A stretch of 64,000 nucleotides of DNA, taken from the NCBI GenBank assembly GCA_963854835.1, contig OY978530.1:10046372-10110371 (forward strand). Direction: 5' to 3'. Of this stretch, positions 34,547-47,195 are shown piece by piece (within the stretch, counting starts at the first letter, position 1; each line of letters opens with the position of its first letter). The stretch comes from Megamerina dolium (lineage: Eukaryota > Arthropoda > Insecta > Diptera > Megamerinidae). Both the position numbers and the translations under genes were made by a program. The notes beneath the pieces were generated by a model. The model ran no database searches and was not told where the DNA came from. It worked only from the letters and a program-made list of their open reading frames with translations.

Positions 34547-36416
34547 TTAATTATTTGTTCGGTTGCAGAATTCTTCTACTTCCTTCCTCATAGTAACATC
34601 ACGCGTTATTTCAAGCATCTCTTTGTGGGGTATGTTCCACATTTCGAGTTCATCAATAAATTGGCGACCCAGTGTGGACATCCTCCTGCTTGCCAATGCA
34701 GGACACTGGCACACTATGTGCGCCGCTGTCTCTGCCTCTTCCATGCATAATCTGCAAATATCAGCATGCTCCCCATCAACAAGACCCATCTTGCTGAGGT
34801 GGTACCTGAAATTGCCATGCCCAGTTATTAATGCAGTCAACCAGCTTAGAGTCATTCGTCTTAGACTGAGAGCTCTCCCCGATTCACTGCCCTTTGATAG
34901 CCTCAACGAAGCCTTTGCCTGTCTACAAGTAGATAAGTTCTCCCATCTCGTGAGATGAAGTTACTTTATCCACTCTTCGACCTTTGCCTTCACCGTCCCG
35001 CTTCTGATAGCAACTACTGGTTCCGGTCCATAAAATTCAGCTTCAGATCCTTGTCTAGCCAAGGAGTCTGCAGCTTCATTCTGTTCTATACCAATGTGTC
35101 CCTTCACCCACATAAGAGTAATCGCATTACTACGAGCACACCCATTATGTTTCTGAACACATTCGAGCGCCAACTTAGAAGATACCGTAGGTTGTTGCAG
35201 CCGCCTGACCACCGCCTGGTTATCGAGTGCTAGCAAGATTTTCTTACCTTGCACCTTTCCATCCAGTAGATGGTCTAGCACATGCATTAGACCAAGCATT
35301 TCTGCTTGATATACCGATACGTATCTTCCCAGATTCAGAGTGCATGCCAGTCCCAACTCTTTAGAGAAGATTCCAGCACCCGCTCTGCCATCCATTAATG
35401 AACCATCTGTAAAAATACTGATGTCATTTTCCTCACATATATCATGTGTGAGGCCGTCTTCAATGAGTGTTCTGTGTGACTTTTCAGTCATCTTCAGCCT
35501 ACCCATTCCCTCCATTGGCATCTGCGCCTCCTTTACACTGCTATATAGCAGTGACAGAATGCCCCTGTGCCCCCTCTCTGTGCCGAATCCATACCAATTA
35601 TTGGTTGTCTTCAGACGTAATGCTGTTAATGCCGCTGACTTCATAATATGCAAGTCCAACGGCAGCAGCCCGAGAAAGACTTCCAATGCTTCTACTGGGG
35701 TCGTCCGGATAGCTCCGGAAATCCCAATACAAGCCATTCTTTGTACCCTATCTAACTTGCTTTTCGCGGTCTTTTGGATGACCTTAGGCCACCAGACCAC
35801 AGCAGCATATGTTATTAAGGGTCTGACCATCGTTGTGTAGATCCAGTGCGCTGCTCTGGGAGTGATTCCCCACATGAGACCGAACACTCTCTTACACTGA
35901 TGCAATACCCGCTTGCCCTTCTGGATCTTATCATCGACGTGACTATTCCAAGTCAGCTTGTTATCCAAGATAACACCTAGATACTTTACTTCCTTGGATA
36001 CGTTGATGTTCGATCCAAAAAGCCTAAGAGGGTCTATTGTTAGACCAGTCCTTCTTTTAGTAAAGAGTACTGTTTCCGACTTACTAGCATTTACAGAGAG
36101 ACCTTGTTCCGTGCACCATCCTTCAACCATTTTGAGTGCACCTCTCATGGTATCATAAATAGTGTCCAGGAACTTACCGCTCACCGTTACCGCTATGTCA
36201 TCTGCATACCCGACGGTGTGTATGCCTTTTGAGTCCAGAAGCTGAAGTAGGGAATCGACCGTGATGTTCCAAAGGATGATCGATAATACTCCCCCCTGTG
36301 GACACCCTTTGACTACCCTACCTCTGAGTCTGTAACTCCCATTTTGAAAGTTTATTGCCCTTTTCCTCAGCATGCTGTCCACCCACCTTATAGTGGTTGG
36401 GCTGACTTCACGAGTA
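34547..36416 (-). pseudogene. LINE copy B ORF2, 3' part (RT palm, RNase H, CCHC)
   Basis: From the LTR break at 36413: TREVSPTTIRWVDSMLRKRA, CPQGGVLSIILWN, VGYADDIAVTV, the RT thumb, then RNase H (IFTDGSLMDGRAG, YQAEMLGLMH, LALDNQAV, NEAADSLARQ). A TAA at 34959-34961 stops the frame after KVEEWIK, where copy A reads Lys. The C-terminal zinc region ([17 protein letters not shown]) continues to 34547. Residue-level identity to copy A is very high. The sequence upstream of the RT in the same open frame (36420-36535) is LTR, not LINE protein. Confidence 0.88.
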
Positions 36417-36535
36417 GTGAGCACGTGTAGCAGAGTGAATGCCGGTGGGCCGCTTAGTGGCAAGGCTTGCTTGATGATGATGGAGTTGATGTTGCTGCTC
36501 TCTGCACTAGCTGTGTGGCGCACCGAAATGCACAC

Positions 36536-39500
36536 TTACTTACTTACTTATGTGGCCATAACAACCGAATATCGATTTAGGCCGAAAATAACATGCTTCG
36601 CCAGCCATCTCTGTTCTTCGCTAGCTGGCGCCAGTTAGAAATCCCAAGCGCCGTCAGGTTCTCCAGTACTTGGTCTTTCCACCGGAGGTTTGGTCTTCCT
36701 CTTTTGCGTCGTCCTCCAGCGGGTTCCGAATATAACACCTTCTTACCTGGAGCGTGTTCTTCCATTCGCTCGACATGACCTAGCCAGCGCAGCCGCTGGA
36801 TTTTGATGCGCTTTACTATGTCAATATCGGCATAGAGCTCGTACAGCTCATGGTTGTACCTTATTCGGTACTCGCCACCAACGCAAATAGGTCCAAAGAT
36901 CTTGCGTAGGACTTTTCTCTCGAAAACTCCAAGCATTCGCTCATCCGAGGTGGAAATTGTCCAGGCTTCAGCGCCATATGTTAGGACAGGCATGATGAGA
37001 GACTTGTAGAGTGTAGTTTTCGTTCTTCGAGAGAGGGCTCGACTTCTCAATTGCTTACTCAGCCCAAAGTAACACCTGTTAGCAAGAGTTATCCTACGCA
37101 TGATCTCCAAGCTGACGTCATTACTGCTGTTAATGCTGGTTCCAAGATAGACAAAGTCCCTTACTACTTCAAAAGCGTAGTTGTCAACAGTGACGTGCTG
37201 TCCAAGACGCCGGGACTCTTTGTTTGTTGACACTAGATACTTCGTCTTGCCCTCGTTCACCGTGAGACCCATCCGACGCGACTCTCTTTCCAACTCTGAT
37301 AATGCTGCACTGACTGCTCGCGTGTTCATGCCGATTATGTCAATATCGTCGGCATACGCTAACAGCATGACACTTTTGTTGAAGATAGTGCCATTATGTC
37401 GTAGATCAGCAGCTCGTATTATTTTTTCCATAATAAGATTGAAGAAGTCGCACGATAACGAATCACCTTGTCTGAAACCCCGTTCGGTATTAAACGGTGC
37501 GGAGAGGTCCTTCCCAATTTTCACTGCACAGCGGGAGTTATGCAGTGTCATTCTACAAAGTCGAATGAGCTTTGCAGGAATACCGAACTCAGACATTGTT
37601 GCATAGAGGTAATCCCTTTCCGGACTGTCGATAGCGGCTTTATAATCAACAAATAGGTGGTGTGTGTCGATCTATTTTTCTTGGGTCTTTTCCAGGATTT
37701 GGTGCAGTGTGAAAATCTGGTCGATGGTGGATTTACCAGGTCTGAAGCCACACTGATACGGTCCAATCAGGTTGCTGAGCATAGACTTCAACCTTTCACA
37801 CAGTACGCTCGATAGAACCTTGTATGCGATGCTCAGGAGACTTATTCCACAGTAGTTGGCGCAAATTGTGGGGTTTCCTTTTTTACGTACAGAACAGAGA
37901 ACACTGAGCCTCCAATCATCAGGCATGCTTTCATCCGACCATATTCTGCTTATGAGCTGGTGCATGCGGGTGAGCAGCTCATCGCCTCCGGTCTTAAACA
38001 ACTCGGCAGGCAGGCCATCAGCACCTGCAGCTTTGTTGTTCTTCAGCCTTAAAATGGCCGTTTCAACCTCGTCATAGTTGGGTGGTGGAACATCAACACC
38101 ATCATCTGCAATTGGGGTTATCGGGCAATCTCCTCCACTGGCGGAATTGTTCGTAGCATCGCCATTCAGTAACGTGGAGAAGTGTTCCCTCCATAGGCTC
38201 AGTACACTCTGGACATCTGTAACCAGATTCCCATTTCCATCACGAAAAGAAGAGGCTCCGGGATTTAAACCTCCACTCATGCGCTTGATATTTTCGAAGA
38301 ATTTTTGAGTCTCATTCTTGTCGGTACACATCTCTATCTCCTCACACTCGCGTCTTTCCTACTCCCTCTTCTTGCGCCTGAAAAGACGTCTCTCTGCACT
38401 CCTTTTCTCTCTGTACCGCTCTATAATAGCTCGCGTTGCGCCTTCAAGCAGGGTTTTTCTGTAGGCGGCGTCTTTCTCTGCGGTAGCGTCGCGACACTCC
38501 TGATCATACCACTCATTCCTCAGAGGCCGGTAGTAACCGATTACCTCCTCGGCAGCAGTAGTCATGGAGTGGGATATATGTGTCCACCGTGCGCATGTAT
38601 CATCAAGTGGGGGAGTGTTCTGCATAAGCAGATCCGATAGTCGAGTGGAAAATGCATCTGCTGTCTCTGGTGATCGCAGCTTACTGACGTCGAGCTTTCT
38701 CTGTGTGGGACTTCTCTTGTTATTTGCGACACATAGGCGTGTGCGCACCTTAGCTGCAACAAGATAGTGATCCGAGTCGATGTTGGCACCACGGATCGAT
38801 TTCACGTCCATCACACTGGAAGCATGCCTTCCGTCAATCAACACATGATCAATTTGGTTTCTTGTACGATGATCTGGAGACAGCCATGTCGCTTTGTGGA
38901 TGTCGAGATGCTGGAATCTGGTACCACCAATTACCATGTTTCGTGCTGCGGCGAAGTCGATCAGCCTTATTCCGTTATCGGAGGTGTTTTGGTGGAGGCT
39001 GAATTTTCCGACAGTTGGACCAAAGGTACCTTCCTTGCCCACCCTGGCATTAAAGTCGCCAAGCACGATTTTGATATCGTGGCGGGGGCAGCGGTCATAA
39101 GCTTCTTCGAGGCGCTGAAAGAAGCTCTCCTTGGTCACATTGTCCTTCTCATCCGTCGGAGCGTGGGCACATATAAGGCTGATGTTGAAAAATTTTGCCT
39201 TGATGCGGATTGTTGCCAGCCGTTCATTCACAGGCGTGAACTGCGAGACAAGATGTCGTAGTCTCTTGCTAACCAAAAATCCACATCCTAATTCGTGCCT
39301 TTCAGCATGGCAACTGTAGTAGATGTCACAGGACGCTCTTTTGGAGCAGCCCTGTCTCGTCCATCGCATTTCCTGGAGAGCGGTGATATCAGCTCTGTAT
39401 TTTTCGAGGACATCAACCAGCTGGATAGAGGCACCCTCCCTATAAAGGGATCGGACATTCCAGGTGCATATCCGTAAATCGTGGTCCTTTTTTCGTTTGC

Positions 39501-39905
39501 GGGGGTCATCAACAAAAACGGTAGTCCTTCTCCGAGGCATATTTGTTTTTTTCATTGGGGGGGTTTTTTATGTGGCGGGTCCCAAACCCAACGCACAACC
39601 TCTAACCGAGGAGATTTTCGCCACTCACTTCAGCCGCCTCCCAGCGGATGCCAGGAAGACGTTGCCCGGTGGTCGCCACATGGAGGGCCCCCATTAATAA
39701 TAATGAAAGCGCCATCACAGAGTAAGCAGAGCAAGCTATATGACTACCCCTCATTAACAAATAAAGGTATCATCACATAGCGCTCAGATCAAACTACATG
39801 ACAGCCAGTGAGTTGACTTGCGATGAGTTCAACAAGGATTGCGCTAGCCCCACCTGGTTGAGGCAGTTAGACACGTTACCTTGCGAAAACACCACCAGAC
39901 CACCG
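36536..39905 (-). mobile_element. RTE LINE copy C, full-length, same two stops as copy B
   Basis: Minus orientation, (TAAG)n tail at 36536-36551, 5' end GGTGGTCTGGTGGTGTTTTC (rc, ending at about 39904). It is flanked by a 14-bp duplication ACCGAAATGCACAC (36522-36535 and 39906-39919) in the solo LTR. It keeps the ~60-bp 5' UTR segment that copy B lacks. A handful of amino-acid differences separate it from copy B, but both TAG stops are shared. Confidence 0.94.
36577..39555 (-). pseudogene. RTE copy C endonuclease-RT polyprotein
   Basis: Endonuclease frame 39555-38359 (TWNVRSLY, LQEMRW, LGDFNARVG, DSDHYLVAAK), a TAG, then RT 38331-37672, a TAG within EKTQEK-IDTHH, then 37596-36577 (GFRQGDSLSC, LLAYADDIDII, ERKVLRKIFGP). 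Differences from copy B include Arg for Ile and for Leu in the N-terminal PRRRTTVFVDDPRKR segment, and Gly/Arg changes at MRWTRQG. No further stops occur. Both stops lie at the same codons as in copy B. Confidence 0.9.
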
Positions 39906-40326
39906 ACCGAAATGCACACACTTTAATTTATATCGTCTGTCGGCTTTTATTTTAATGAATGTCATTTTTAGTTTCAATTTGATGTTATTTATTTCAGATA
40001 TTTTCACTTTTCATTTAAATTTTAATTTACACTTATTTTATGTTTTTTAAATTGAAATTTACATCTATTTTTGTTAGTTTTAAGTAGTTTTTTCTAACGA
40101 CTTGTAGGAGGCGTGCACTGTCCTGTGTAAGAGAGATCCAAAACCAGAATAAAAACCGATAAGAAAATATATTGCACTTTGACAAAAGCAAAGGCAAAGA
40201 AAGAGAGTGAGAGAGTGGGAAGTGGTAGAAGTGAGTGGAGAACTGGCATAATTGGTGATGCCAGATCGCCCACACACTCCTAATCACAATAACAGTGCGC
40301 GAGGTGTTCTGGCGTAAACAAGTAGC

Positions 40327-42291
40327 AAGGACCATCCTTAGCTTATCGAAACCAATCTTATCGAAGGCACCTTCTATATCCATAAAAGTAGACATAGATA
40401 TCCCTCCACAAGACAGTTCCCTCTCCGCTACGCGAACGAGTTCGTGCAGGGCCGTTTCAGTGGATTTGCCAGCTCGGTACGCGTGCTGACACCTGCTCAG
40501 TGGTTTTGTCAGAAGCGTTGTCCTTTCCATGTAGTCCGCCAGTACTCCTTCCATACATTTAAGCAGAAAGGAAGTCAAGCTAACCGGCCGGAAAGATTTA
40601 GCCTCTGAGTAGTCCCTTTTTCCCGGCTTTGGAAGAAAGACAACCTTAGTCTCTCTCCATTGAGTCGGGATATATCCTGTAGCCAGGCAAGTAATAAATA
40701 TTCCCAGAAGCCTGTCTACCAGAGCTTCTGCTCCCCACTGAAGTAGGGCTGGAAATATCCCATCTTTTCCCGCTGTTTTGAATGGAGAGAAACGCTTAAT
40801 GGCGTTTATCACTCCATCTCTGGTGACTATCCTTTCAGCTTCCAATCTTTCATTCCTGTTTGCACCCTTGCGGGTGGCTTCCCAAGGATCTTCCGATCTA
40901 AAGCTTCCTGGAAAATGCACCTCCATCAGGTATTTCAGTGACTCTCCGATTGTCTCTGTAAAGGATCCATTCGTTTTGCGAATTAATCCCAACTTTGACA
41001 TCGGGTCCTTTGATATGATCCTCTGTAATCTACATACATCGGTCATATCTTGCATATTTGAGCAAAATTCCCTCCACGTTTTCCTTTTACTGTTGCGTAG
41101 AGTCTTCTTCAGCTCCCTTTTCTTTGACTTGCAGTCGTCCCATGCGTTGGGGTCCCCTCTCATGTGACGATTAAAAGCCTTCCTTGTCTCCTTTTTCATG
41201 GATTCCAGTTCCCCATTCCACCATGGAGTGGGATCTCCTTCGTCCACTACCGTCAGAGGACATGAAGCTTCAATTGCCTTGATCATGGCTGAGCTGATAG
41301 CCCTCACCTGATACTCAACATCTGCAGTTGTTCTAGGTCTCTTAAACCTCCCTGGCAATAATTTCTCAAGCACTTCGCAGTACCTTGTATAATCCGTTCG
41401 TTTCAGTATCCTTACCATTCTACAGTCGTTCCTATGTCTTTTATCGGACGTAATCCCAAACTGAATGGCCCTGTGGTCCGACATGGTTAGTCTATCCACA
41501 ACCCTCCAATCCAAAATCCTATCCAACTTTTTGACATTAGTCAGAGTAACATCAATGACCTCGCAACGACGTGCGTCGACAAAGGTCGGTTCTGTTCCCC
41601 TATTGGCAACTTGTAGACCAAATCTTTCTATAAATTCGAGTAGACACTCTCCTCTATAGTTTTCATTGCTGCTGCCCCACACAGAACTGTGCGCATTGGC
41701 ATCGCAGCCTAAGATCAGACCAACCCCCTTACCATCACAGAATCTCACTAGAGCTTCCACCTCTCTCGAAGGTGGTTCGCCTGGAGAATCGTATGGAAGG
41801 TATGCTGATGCGATCTTAAATGATCCCGCACCGTCACCTATTCTCACTACTGTGAGATCCGGTGAGCACAAGTTAGACATTAGAATCGCACGTATCCCAT
41901 GTCTAACTAAAATGCATGTCCTCAACTTCCCCTCTGTTTGTGGATAAAACAAAGTGGTCTTTTGTGCAGATAGGCCTTTGATCCTTCCATGAAGAATCCA
42001 GGGCTCCTGAACTAGTGCAATGTCAAGCTCATCCTCATCGAAGCTCCGCACCATCATTGCTGATGCTGCTTTGCTGTGGTGAATATTGAGTTGACACACA
42101 TTTTGTGGTTCCTGGCGCGGGACCACCTCCCGCCCTAATGGCTTCTTCCTTGCAGAATCTGCCACTAGCCCCACGCCAGGAGCCGCGTCGCACCCCTCAT
42201 ACTGCATCTTTCTGGAATTAACTGACGGCCTGTTCAAGACCGCAGTTGAGTCTCCCCCTGCGATCCTGACGGCCTCCGCATCCTCCTTAGG
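40327..42291 (-). pseudogene. LINE copy B ORF2, 5' part (endonuclease, RT start)
   Basis: The frame opens directly after the ORF1 TGA (42292-42294), with no ATG for some way; the first Met codons are internal. The endonuclease has LDIALVQEPWI, ILGCDANAHSSVWGSS, NYRGECLLEFIERFGL and LTMSDHRAIQFGI. Then come the linker (WWNGELESMKKETRKAF), RT motifs SPFKTAGKDGIFPALLQW, FLPKPGKRDYSEAKSFRPVS and STFMDIEGAFDK. It runs into the solo LTR at 40325. The protein nicks DNA and primes reverse transcription of the LINE RNA. No stop occurs in this part, so before the LTR insertion it was in good order. Confidence 0.9.
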
Positions 42292-43806
42292 TCACAGCAC
42301 GGTGAGTACGACACCTGCCCTTTCCGCCTCGCCAAACCCTTCTGTGCGGATAACACTCCATTTGGAAGTGTCCTTCACACAGACGTTCTGGCGCTGCAGC
42401 CTTCTGAGGATGATGTCGCTGGCCACAGCATTGCCATGAGCAACAATCACCATCTTCCTCTTTGTCGACAAGGCAGTTAGGCTGTCACATTTGAGCTTCG
42501 CACCCTCCCACAAACCTGTTAGGTGCTCCACTGTCTTGCACAGCCATTGCTTGGATAGCTGATTTTTGCACCTTAGTACAATCAATCCGCTCTTCACCCT
42601 TGCCCTGCCGACAAATCCAATGTCATTGACATCGTCTTCAAGGGACTCCATGGCATCCAACAAAGATACCTTGAAGGTACTCAGATGAGTATTCTCCAGA
42701 AGCCCCTCTAGTGACAAGTCCATGACTCCCATAACGAGGTCAGCTTCCGCTACTTGAGCGTAAGTCTTCCTCGCCCTGGTGGGCTCGCCCTTTGCTTGTT
42801 CAGCCCGACGTTTAGGCGCTCTGCCAAGACCGCTCGGCCCAGGTACCGCATGCGAGGACTGTGAGTTCGCTGGGTTAACAATCTTTCCAGATTGTCCACC
42901 CCGCTCATCACTCGCCGACGTCGGATTTCCCTGTCCCGTCGTTCCCAGAGCTACTTTACCCGTGTTAGGCTTGGGCCTCGAGCCCCTTTCGGAGCGACTG
43001 ACGGCCTTTATAATTGGCCTTCCATCTCTCCGAGCACTTGCCCCTTTTGGTGTCTGCGTGGAAGAATTATCAACCTTCTCAAGAGACGGTTGTTCATCCT
43101 TCCCAGCATCCACCTCAATTAGCCCCTCTGTCGTCTTCGGATGAGGCTCCTCAGGCGTTGAACTTTTCAAAGTGGTTCCGGAGCTATCGCCCCTGAACCT
43201 CTTCCCCGAGTTCTCCACCTCCAAGGTCGACTAATCTTGCAGAAGTCCACTGAGTCGGCCCGAGAGCTGCTCAATGGTCTTCTCTGACGACTTCATGGTT
43301 TTTTTACGTTGTCTCTTTCGCTTCTGCTTCTCCCGTTTCTTCAACAGGATTCGCTCTGCTCCTGAGACTCCGTCCTCTTCGCTTACACCTGATAAAGCTA
43401 ACGATTCCGCTCCACTAGGAGCGTCTTCGTCCACACCATCAGATGTTCGGCCAGATATTTTACGCTGCCTCCAAACCGGCTTCCCTGCCGACTCGGTGAC
43501 ACCGTCCTCTTTATTCAACACCTTCGCAGCCGCCGGCTTAGGTCTTCCGAGACCCGTTCCGTCCGCCGCAACAGATGCTGCCATTGATTTTGGGCTGGCT
43601 AAAAGCTCGGCTTCTATGGAAGCCTCATTTTCCGCCATCCCCTCCAATACTTTTCCCGCTGTGGCCATCAGCACTACTTCGTATGAGGCAGTGCTGTCCG
43701 CCATTGCAGGAATTTCGTTCTGAGTTCTAGAGGTGGGAACGAGTGGTGCAGCTAACAGCTCGGCCTCTGGTGAAGTCTTATTGTCCGTCGTTCCTCCCGC
43801 TAACAC
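42292..43806 (-). pseudogene. LINE copy B ORF1 (Gag-like), one amber
   Basis: One frame from 43806 to a TGA at 42292-42294, with a single TAG at 43231-43233. The N-terminal 190 codons are Ala/Glu/Lys-rich and end in a basic KKREKQKRKRQRKK tract and an EKTIEQLSGRLSGLL helix. After the TAG come a Pro/Ser/Lys linker (PGPSGLGRAPKRRAEQAKGE), KTYAQVAEADLVMGVMDLSL, and a globular C-terminus (ESLEDDVNDIGFVGRARV, LRCKNQLSKQWL, RLQRQNVCVKDTSKW). The layout fits the RNA-binding ORF1 of LOA-type LINEs, but I see no CCHC knuckle. The same frame continues into ORF2. Confidence 0.82.
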
Positions 43807-44211
43807 CCCCGGAACCCCAGATCCAGTTTTTGGGTTTTTCGAATCAATCTTGTTCCCACGAGTTGCGAAGAAATAAATGTCCGCCTGCGCAGAGATTCGC
43901 AGTACGCAGGTAAGGCTAATTATTACGGAGGGCGCTAGGTATCCGTAATCTCACGTTAGCGACTGGGCTATTTGAAAAAGGGGCCCCCAGCCAGGCTGAT
44001 TTTCGGCACGGATCGCTTAACACCTTAATCCAGCCCCTCACCTCCGACCATGATAAGAGTACGTTGCCGAATGCTGTACTATTGAAGAGTAACAAACACT
44101 CACTAACTTACCCTTATCTTAGCTAGATACCGCCTGATATCGTACAGGCTAAACTGTAGTCTATTTCCAGTCGGCACCCTCGAGGCGGGTTCAGTGAAGG
44201 ATTTTGCCGAC
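43807..44211 (-). repeat. LINE copy B 5' untranslated region
   Basis: About 400 bp from the 5' start (GTCGGCAAAATCCTTCACTG at 44211) to the first open frame at 43806. No ORF. It should hold the internal promoter of this LINE; I see no motif I can name with confidence. Confidence 0.6.
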
Positions 44212-44224
44212 CACATCTTCTGCT

Positions 44225-45323
44225 AACTTAATAGCCTCTTCTTCTGTATCCATACTCACCAGCATATCATCAACTTAATGATTTTCGATAATACACTGTG
44301 AAGCAAAAGGAAATTCCTCACGAAACTCTGCTGCATTCTTATTTTTGATATATTGCGCGCAGCTGGGGGAACATGTGGCCCCAAAGGTCATTACTGTCAT
44401 CACAAATGTAGTAGGCTCATTGGCGTTTGGTTCATACCAAAGGAAACGTAAGACATTTTGGTCTTCTTGCCGAATTCGAACCTGGTGAAACATTTCAGCA
44501 CTATCGGCCGTGATGGCAAATCGCCTCTGTCGAAATTTAAATAGCATCGAAAGTAGAGGAGTCGTTAGGTCTGCACCTTTGAGCAACATGCTGTTCAAAG
44601 ACACACCATTAACTTTCGCGGCTGCTTCCCAGACTATTCGAACCTTCCTTGGTTTGTTGGGGTTGGTTACTGCTAAAATCGGCAAATACCAGTATCTTTC
44701 AACGGCAGCATCGAGTGGTGATAAGCGTCGGGCGTACCCCTTTTGAACATGATGATTTGAAATTGATGATTAATTTTTTGCTGAAGTATTTCAGCCAAAT
44801 GATGGTCACGTTGCATCTTCCTTCGAAGACATTGCGCCCGAAATAAGGCCAGTAGAAGGCTATCGGGGAGGTGAATATCAGGATGTTTCCATAATAGGCT
44901 GGTCTCGAAACGATTACCGACTCCTACGGTGTATTGTTGAAGCTGCTCCAAAGCGATATCATCCTCTTTAGACATTAAAGCAGCTGGTTTGGCTGACACG
45001 TCTAAAGTATCGAGACAAATATACGCTTTAGTTATTTGAAGCAGCTCTGCTAGGGCAGAGCAGTTACAAATGTGATAAACGCGGTGAACAGTATTTACAC
45101 CAATTTCAGGTGTCAGTCCTTTCAATGTCCATCCGAGTTTAGACTTTTCTGCTATTGGCTCATTTTCACCTCCATATAAAGATTTTATAGGAGATCTAAG
45201 CGCAGCGTTATTTAACCCAATCAGCAGTTGTGGTGCAGCATTTGTATAGGACTGCAATGACAAACCTTTCAAGTATTTGAAATCTGACTGCAGTTTGGCA
45301 GCGTTAAGAGATTGAATAGGCAA
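44225..45323 (-). pseudogene. BEL/Pao protease end and reverse transcriptase
   Basis: Segment 45323-44673 has the Pao protease-region end (LIGLNNAALRSPIKSLYGGE, KLGWTLKG), then the linker into RT (HNICNCSALAELL region, LWKHPDIHLPDS). Segment 44685-44275 has RT: KPRKVRIVWEAAAKVNGVSL, FRQRRFAITADSAEMFHQVR, LRFLWYE, MTFGATCSPSCAQYI. At the active site the Tyr codon is TAA, so the expected YVDD reads stop-VDD at about 44272-44283, followed by MLVSMDTEEEAIKLAEDVV. The enzyme is dead. Pol resumes at 34242 beyond LINE copy B. Confidence 0.9.
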
Positions 45324-45338
45324 GTCGAGTTTTTTAAT

Positions 45339-46463
45339 TCAACGAACGCCTTTAAGCGCGAATTTCCTATTGCTATTCTTAGGTGATATGGCTAGGTCAA
45401 CCACAACAGACTCGTCTTCATACCGGTGTATATCACCAGTCCAACGTATACAGAGTGGCTGTGGCGGTCCCGTGGCGACTCCTTTGGCACGATAACGCAA
45501 TTCGCACCTTGTGCTAGCTGGAAAAGCCAATCGCTGAAATGTTGTAAATTACAGACCGCCAAGCTTCGTTTATGCATTCCCCAATATGCTGGTAGAAGCC
45601 CAGGCAATTTCGAAACCAGCCTCTGTTCAAATTCGGGATTGTTCAAATTGCTACTCAGGCCTGACACCGACATCGTTGCACAGATGTTTTGCACTTCTAC
45701 GGCAAAGTCCAGCAGCATAAAACAACAGCCACTCGCTTGGCTGACCGTCATATTTGGGAAATTCTTTAGCAAGGCTGTTGCGAGAAGCAACCTGATCTCT
45801 AGTCAGTCGACGATAAGCCGAAGCACCAAAGGATAAGCTATTAGCGTGGCCGGCTGTGGGCAAAGTTGTTCGCGCTGGTTGCGATTGTGGCGGAGGACAT
45901 TCTCTATAGAGAGTTGAGTAAAGTTGTAATTGCTGCTCGAGTGACTGTATTCTGTCCAATAAGGATTGAAAAACAGGCGCTGACAGACCACTCACTGGTT
46001 GTTCCAAAATTGATGTTCTCAACGGAGCCGTGTCTTGCGGAGGAGTCTGCTGAACAACAGATACGTTTACACTGGAAGGAGCTATATTGAATGGTGCAAC
46101 AGAATTCGGAGGTAGCTGCTTTGTCTTCGTTGTATGTGTCGCTGAATCTTGCATCGATATTGAAAGTCTAGGCATAGTATATTGCTTTTCATCTAGTTCA
46201 TCATCGAATCCAATTGCATCGATGCGATCCAGAAAGCTGTACTGTTGTCTTAGTATAGCCTCTCTCTGCCTTATGACTTCACTCTGCTCCTGTAACAGTT
46301 CGGCCCGGCGGCGAAGCCCTTGCGAGGTGGCAGAGCTTATTGAGTAAGCGGGGATAGCTGGCTGGTTGTCTTGGAGCAGTATGTGATTGGCTGATATAGA
46401 ATGCAATCCGTTAGCATCGAAAGGAGCTCCAGACATGTCAGCATCCAAATTGCTGAGCAGCAT
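45339..46463 (-). pseudogene. BEL/Pao Gag, deleted capsid
   Basis: 46463-45651 is the Gag N-terminus: a glutamine/glutamate-rich coiled coil (LRRRAELLQEQSEVIRQREA), a Ser/Pro/Thr-rich region, then the start of the capsid domain (AKEFPKYDGQPSEWLLF). Most of the capsid is absent: after that the frame changes and the text jumps to VSGLSSNLNNPEFEQRLVSK and RSLAVCNLQHFSDWLFQL (45392-45790), the end of the Pao capsid region. 45339-45530 continues into the protease (TRCELRYRAKGV). The Zn-knuckle region is not seen. So there is an internal deletion and at least two frameshifts. Confidence 0.82.
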
Positions 46464-46724
46464 TACAGGAACACGTTGATGTGCAACTCCATCATTAATG
46501 TCATGCTCCTTGTTCCCCTGGCAAGTTTGTCGGAGCGAGAGGATTTCTTGCCATTTGATAGCTTGTCGAGGCAGCAGAATTAGAAGCAGTGGTGATACTA
46601 GGCACCACAGCGAAATTAGTCATCACAGCGGACGTCTCAAGTATATTCATAGTAGCCCGTGACATTGCAATTGGCAATAGTTTGATTTGATACACGTAGT
46701 GAAAACAGAGTGAATTTTTTAAGA

Positions 46725-47019
46725 TGTTAAAAAAGGCGACAATTTTTGACAATTTTGAAAAAATTTAATTCATTTAATTTGCAATCAAATTTATTTAATA
46801 TTATATCTAATATTTAAAGTGAATCCTTCTTTAGAAAACTAAAAAATTCAGTGTATTCCACTTTGCCTTCGGTTTTCTTCTGAATCGTGTCATTCATGCT
46901 GCCGTCGCTTGGTCGAATTACTTCTCCCCTTTATTACTTTTTGACCAATCAGCATTCATCACGCATACCAACTGTTATGTTAGACTTACGTCAACTGAGC
47001 TGCCAGATCGTTCGTAACA
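46725..47019 (-). repeat. BEL/Pao 5' LTR
   Basis: 295 bp, upstream LTR of the minus-strand element. The first internal bases after it (minus: TCTTAAAAAATTCACTCTG) should contain the primer-binding site, but I cannot assign the tRNA. Confidence 0.92.
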
Positions 47020-47024
47020 TTACA

Positions 47025-47195
47025 TATAGACAAAAGAAAATAATGAAATTACCTTTCTTTCGATATAAATTTACAATTAAAAATTATTTACAAATTGTTT
47101 ACAAACATTAACAAAATTTGCTGCAGCTGCTATTGTCTCAACGAATTGCATTTCTTCTATTATAGCATCGATTTACATCTGAAAAAGGAAACATA
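47025..47195. other. no gene seen; pre-BEL flank
   Basis: Sequence on the far side of the BEL/Pao target duplication. Before the BEL insertion it adjoined 31423, so it may be 5' jockey LINE 1 or its flank. Confidence 0.4.

Larger units (their letters stand above)
36418..40320. repeat. solo LTR (TG...CA), interrupted by RTE copy C
   Basis: Begins TGAGCACGTG (36418), ends GGCGTAAACA (40320), and is flanked by AGTAG (36413-36417, 40321-40325), a 5-bp duplication. Copy A shows the uninterrupted LINE at this site (CACGAGTAACAAGGACC). Without RTE copy C the insert is ~519 bp, in two parts (36418-36535 and 39920-40320). No gag or pol is present, so this fits a solo LTR left by recombination. Direction is uncertain; an AATAAA at about 40148 favours neither strand strongly. 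Superfamily unknown. Confidence 0.75.

Noticed and set aside
36372..36638. An 88-codon plus-strand ORF over the LTR/RTE junction
   Set aside because: It is a shadow of LINE RT, solo LTR and RTE on the other strand; no motif.
42779..43723. Plus-strand ORFs of 121 and 149 codons
   Set aside because: They are antisense to the GC-richer LINE ORF1 and have no recognisable domain.
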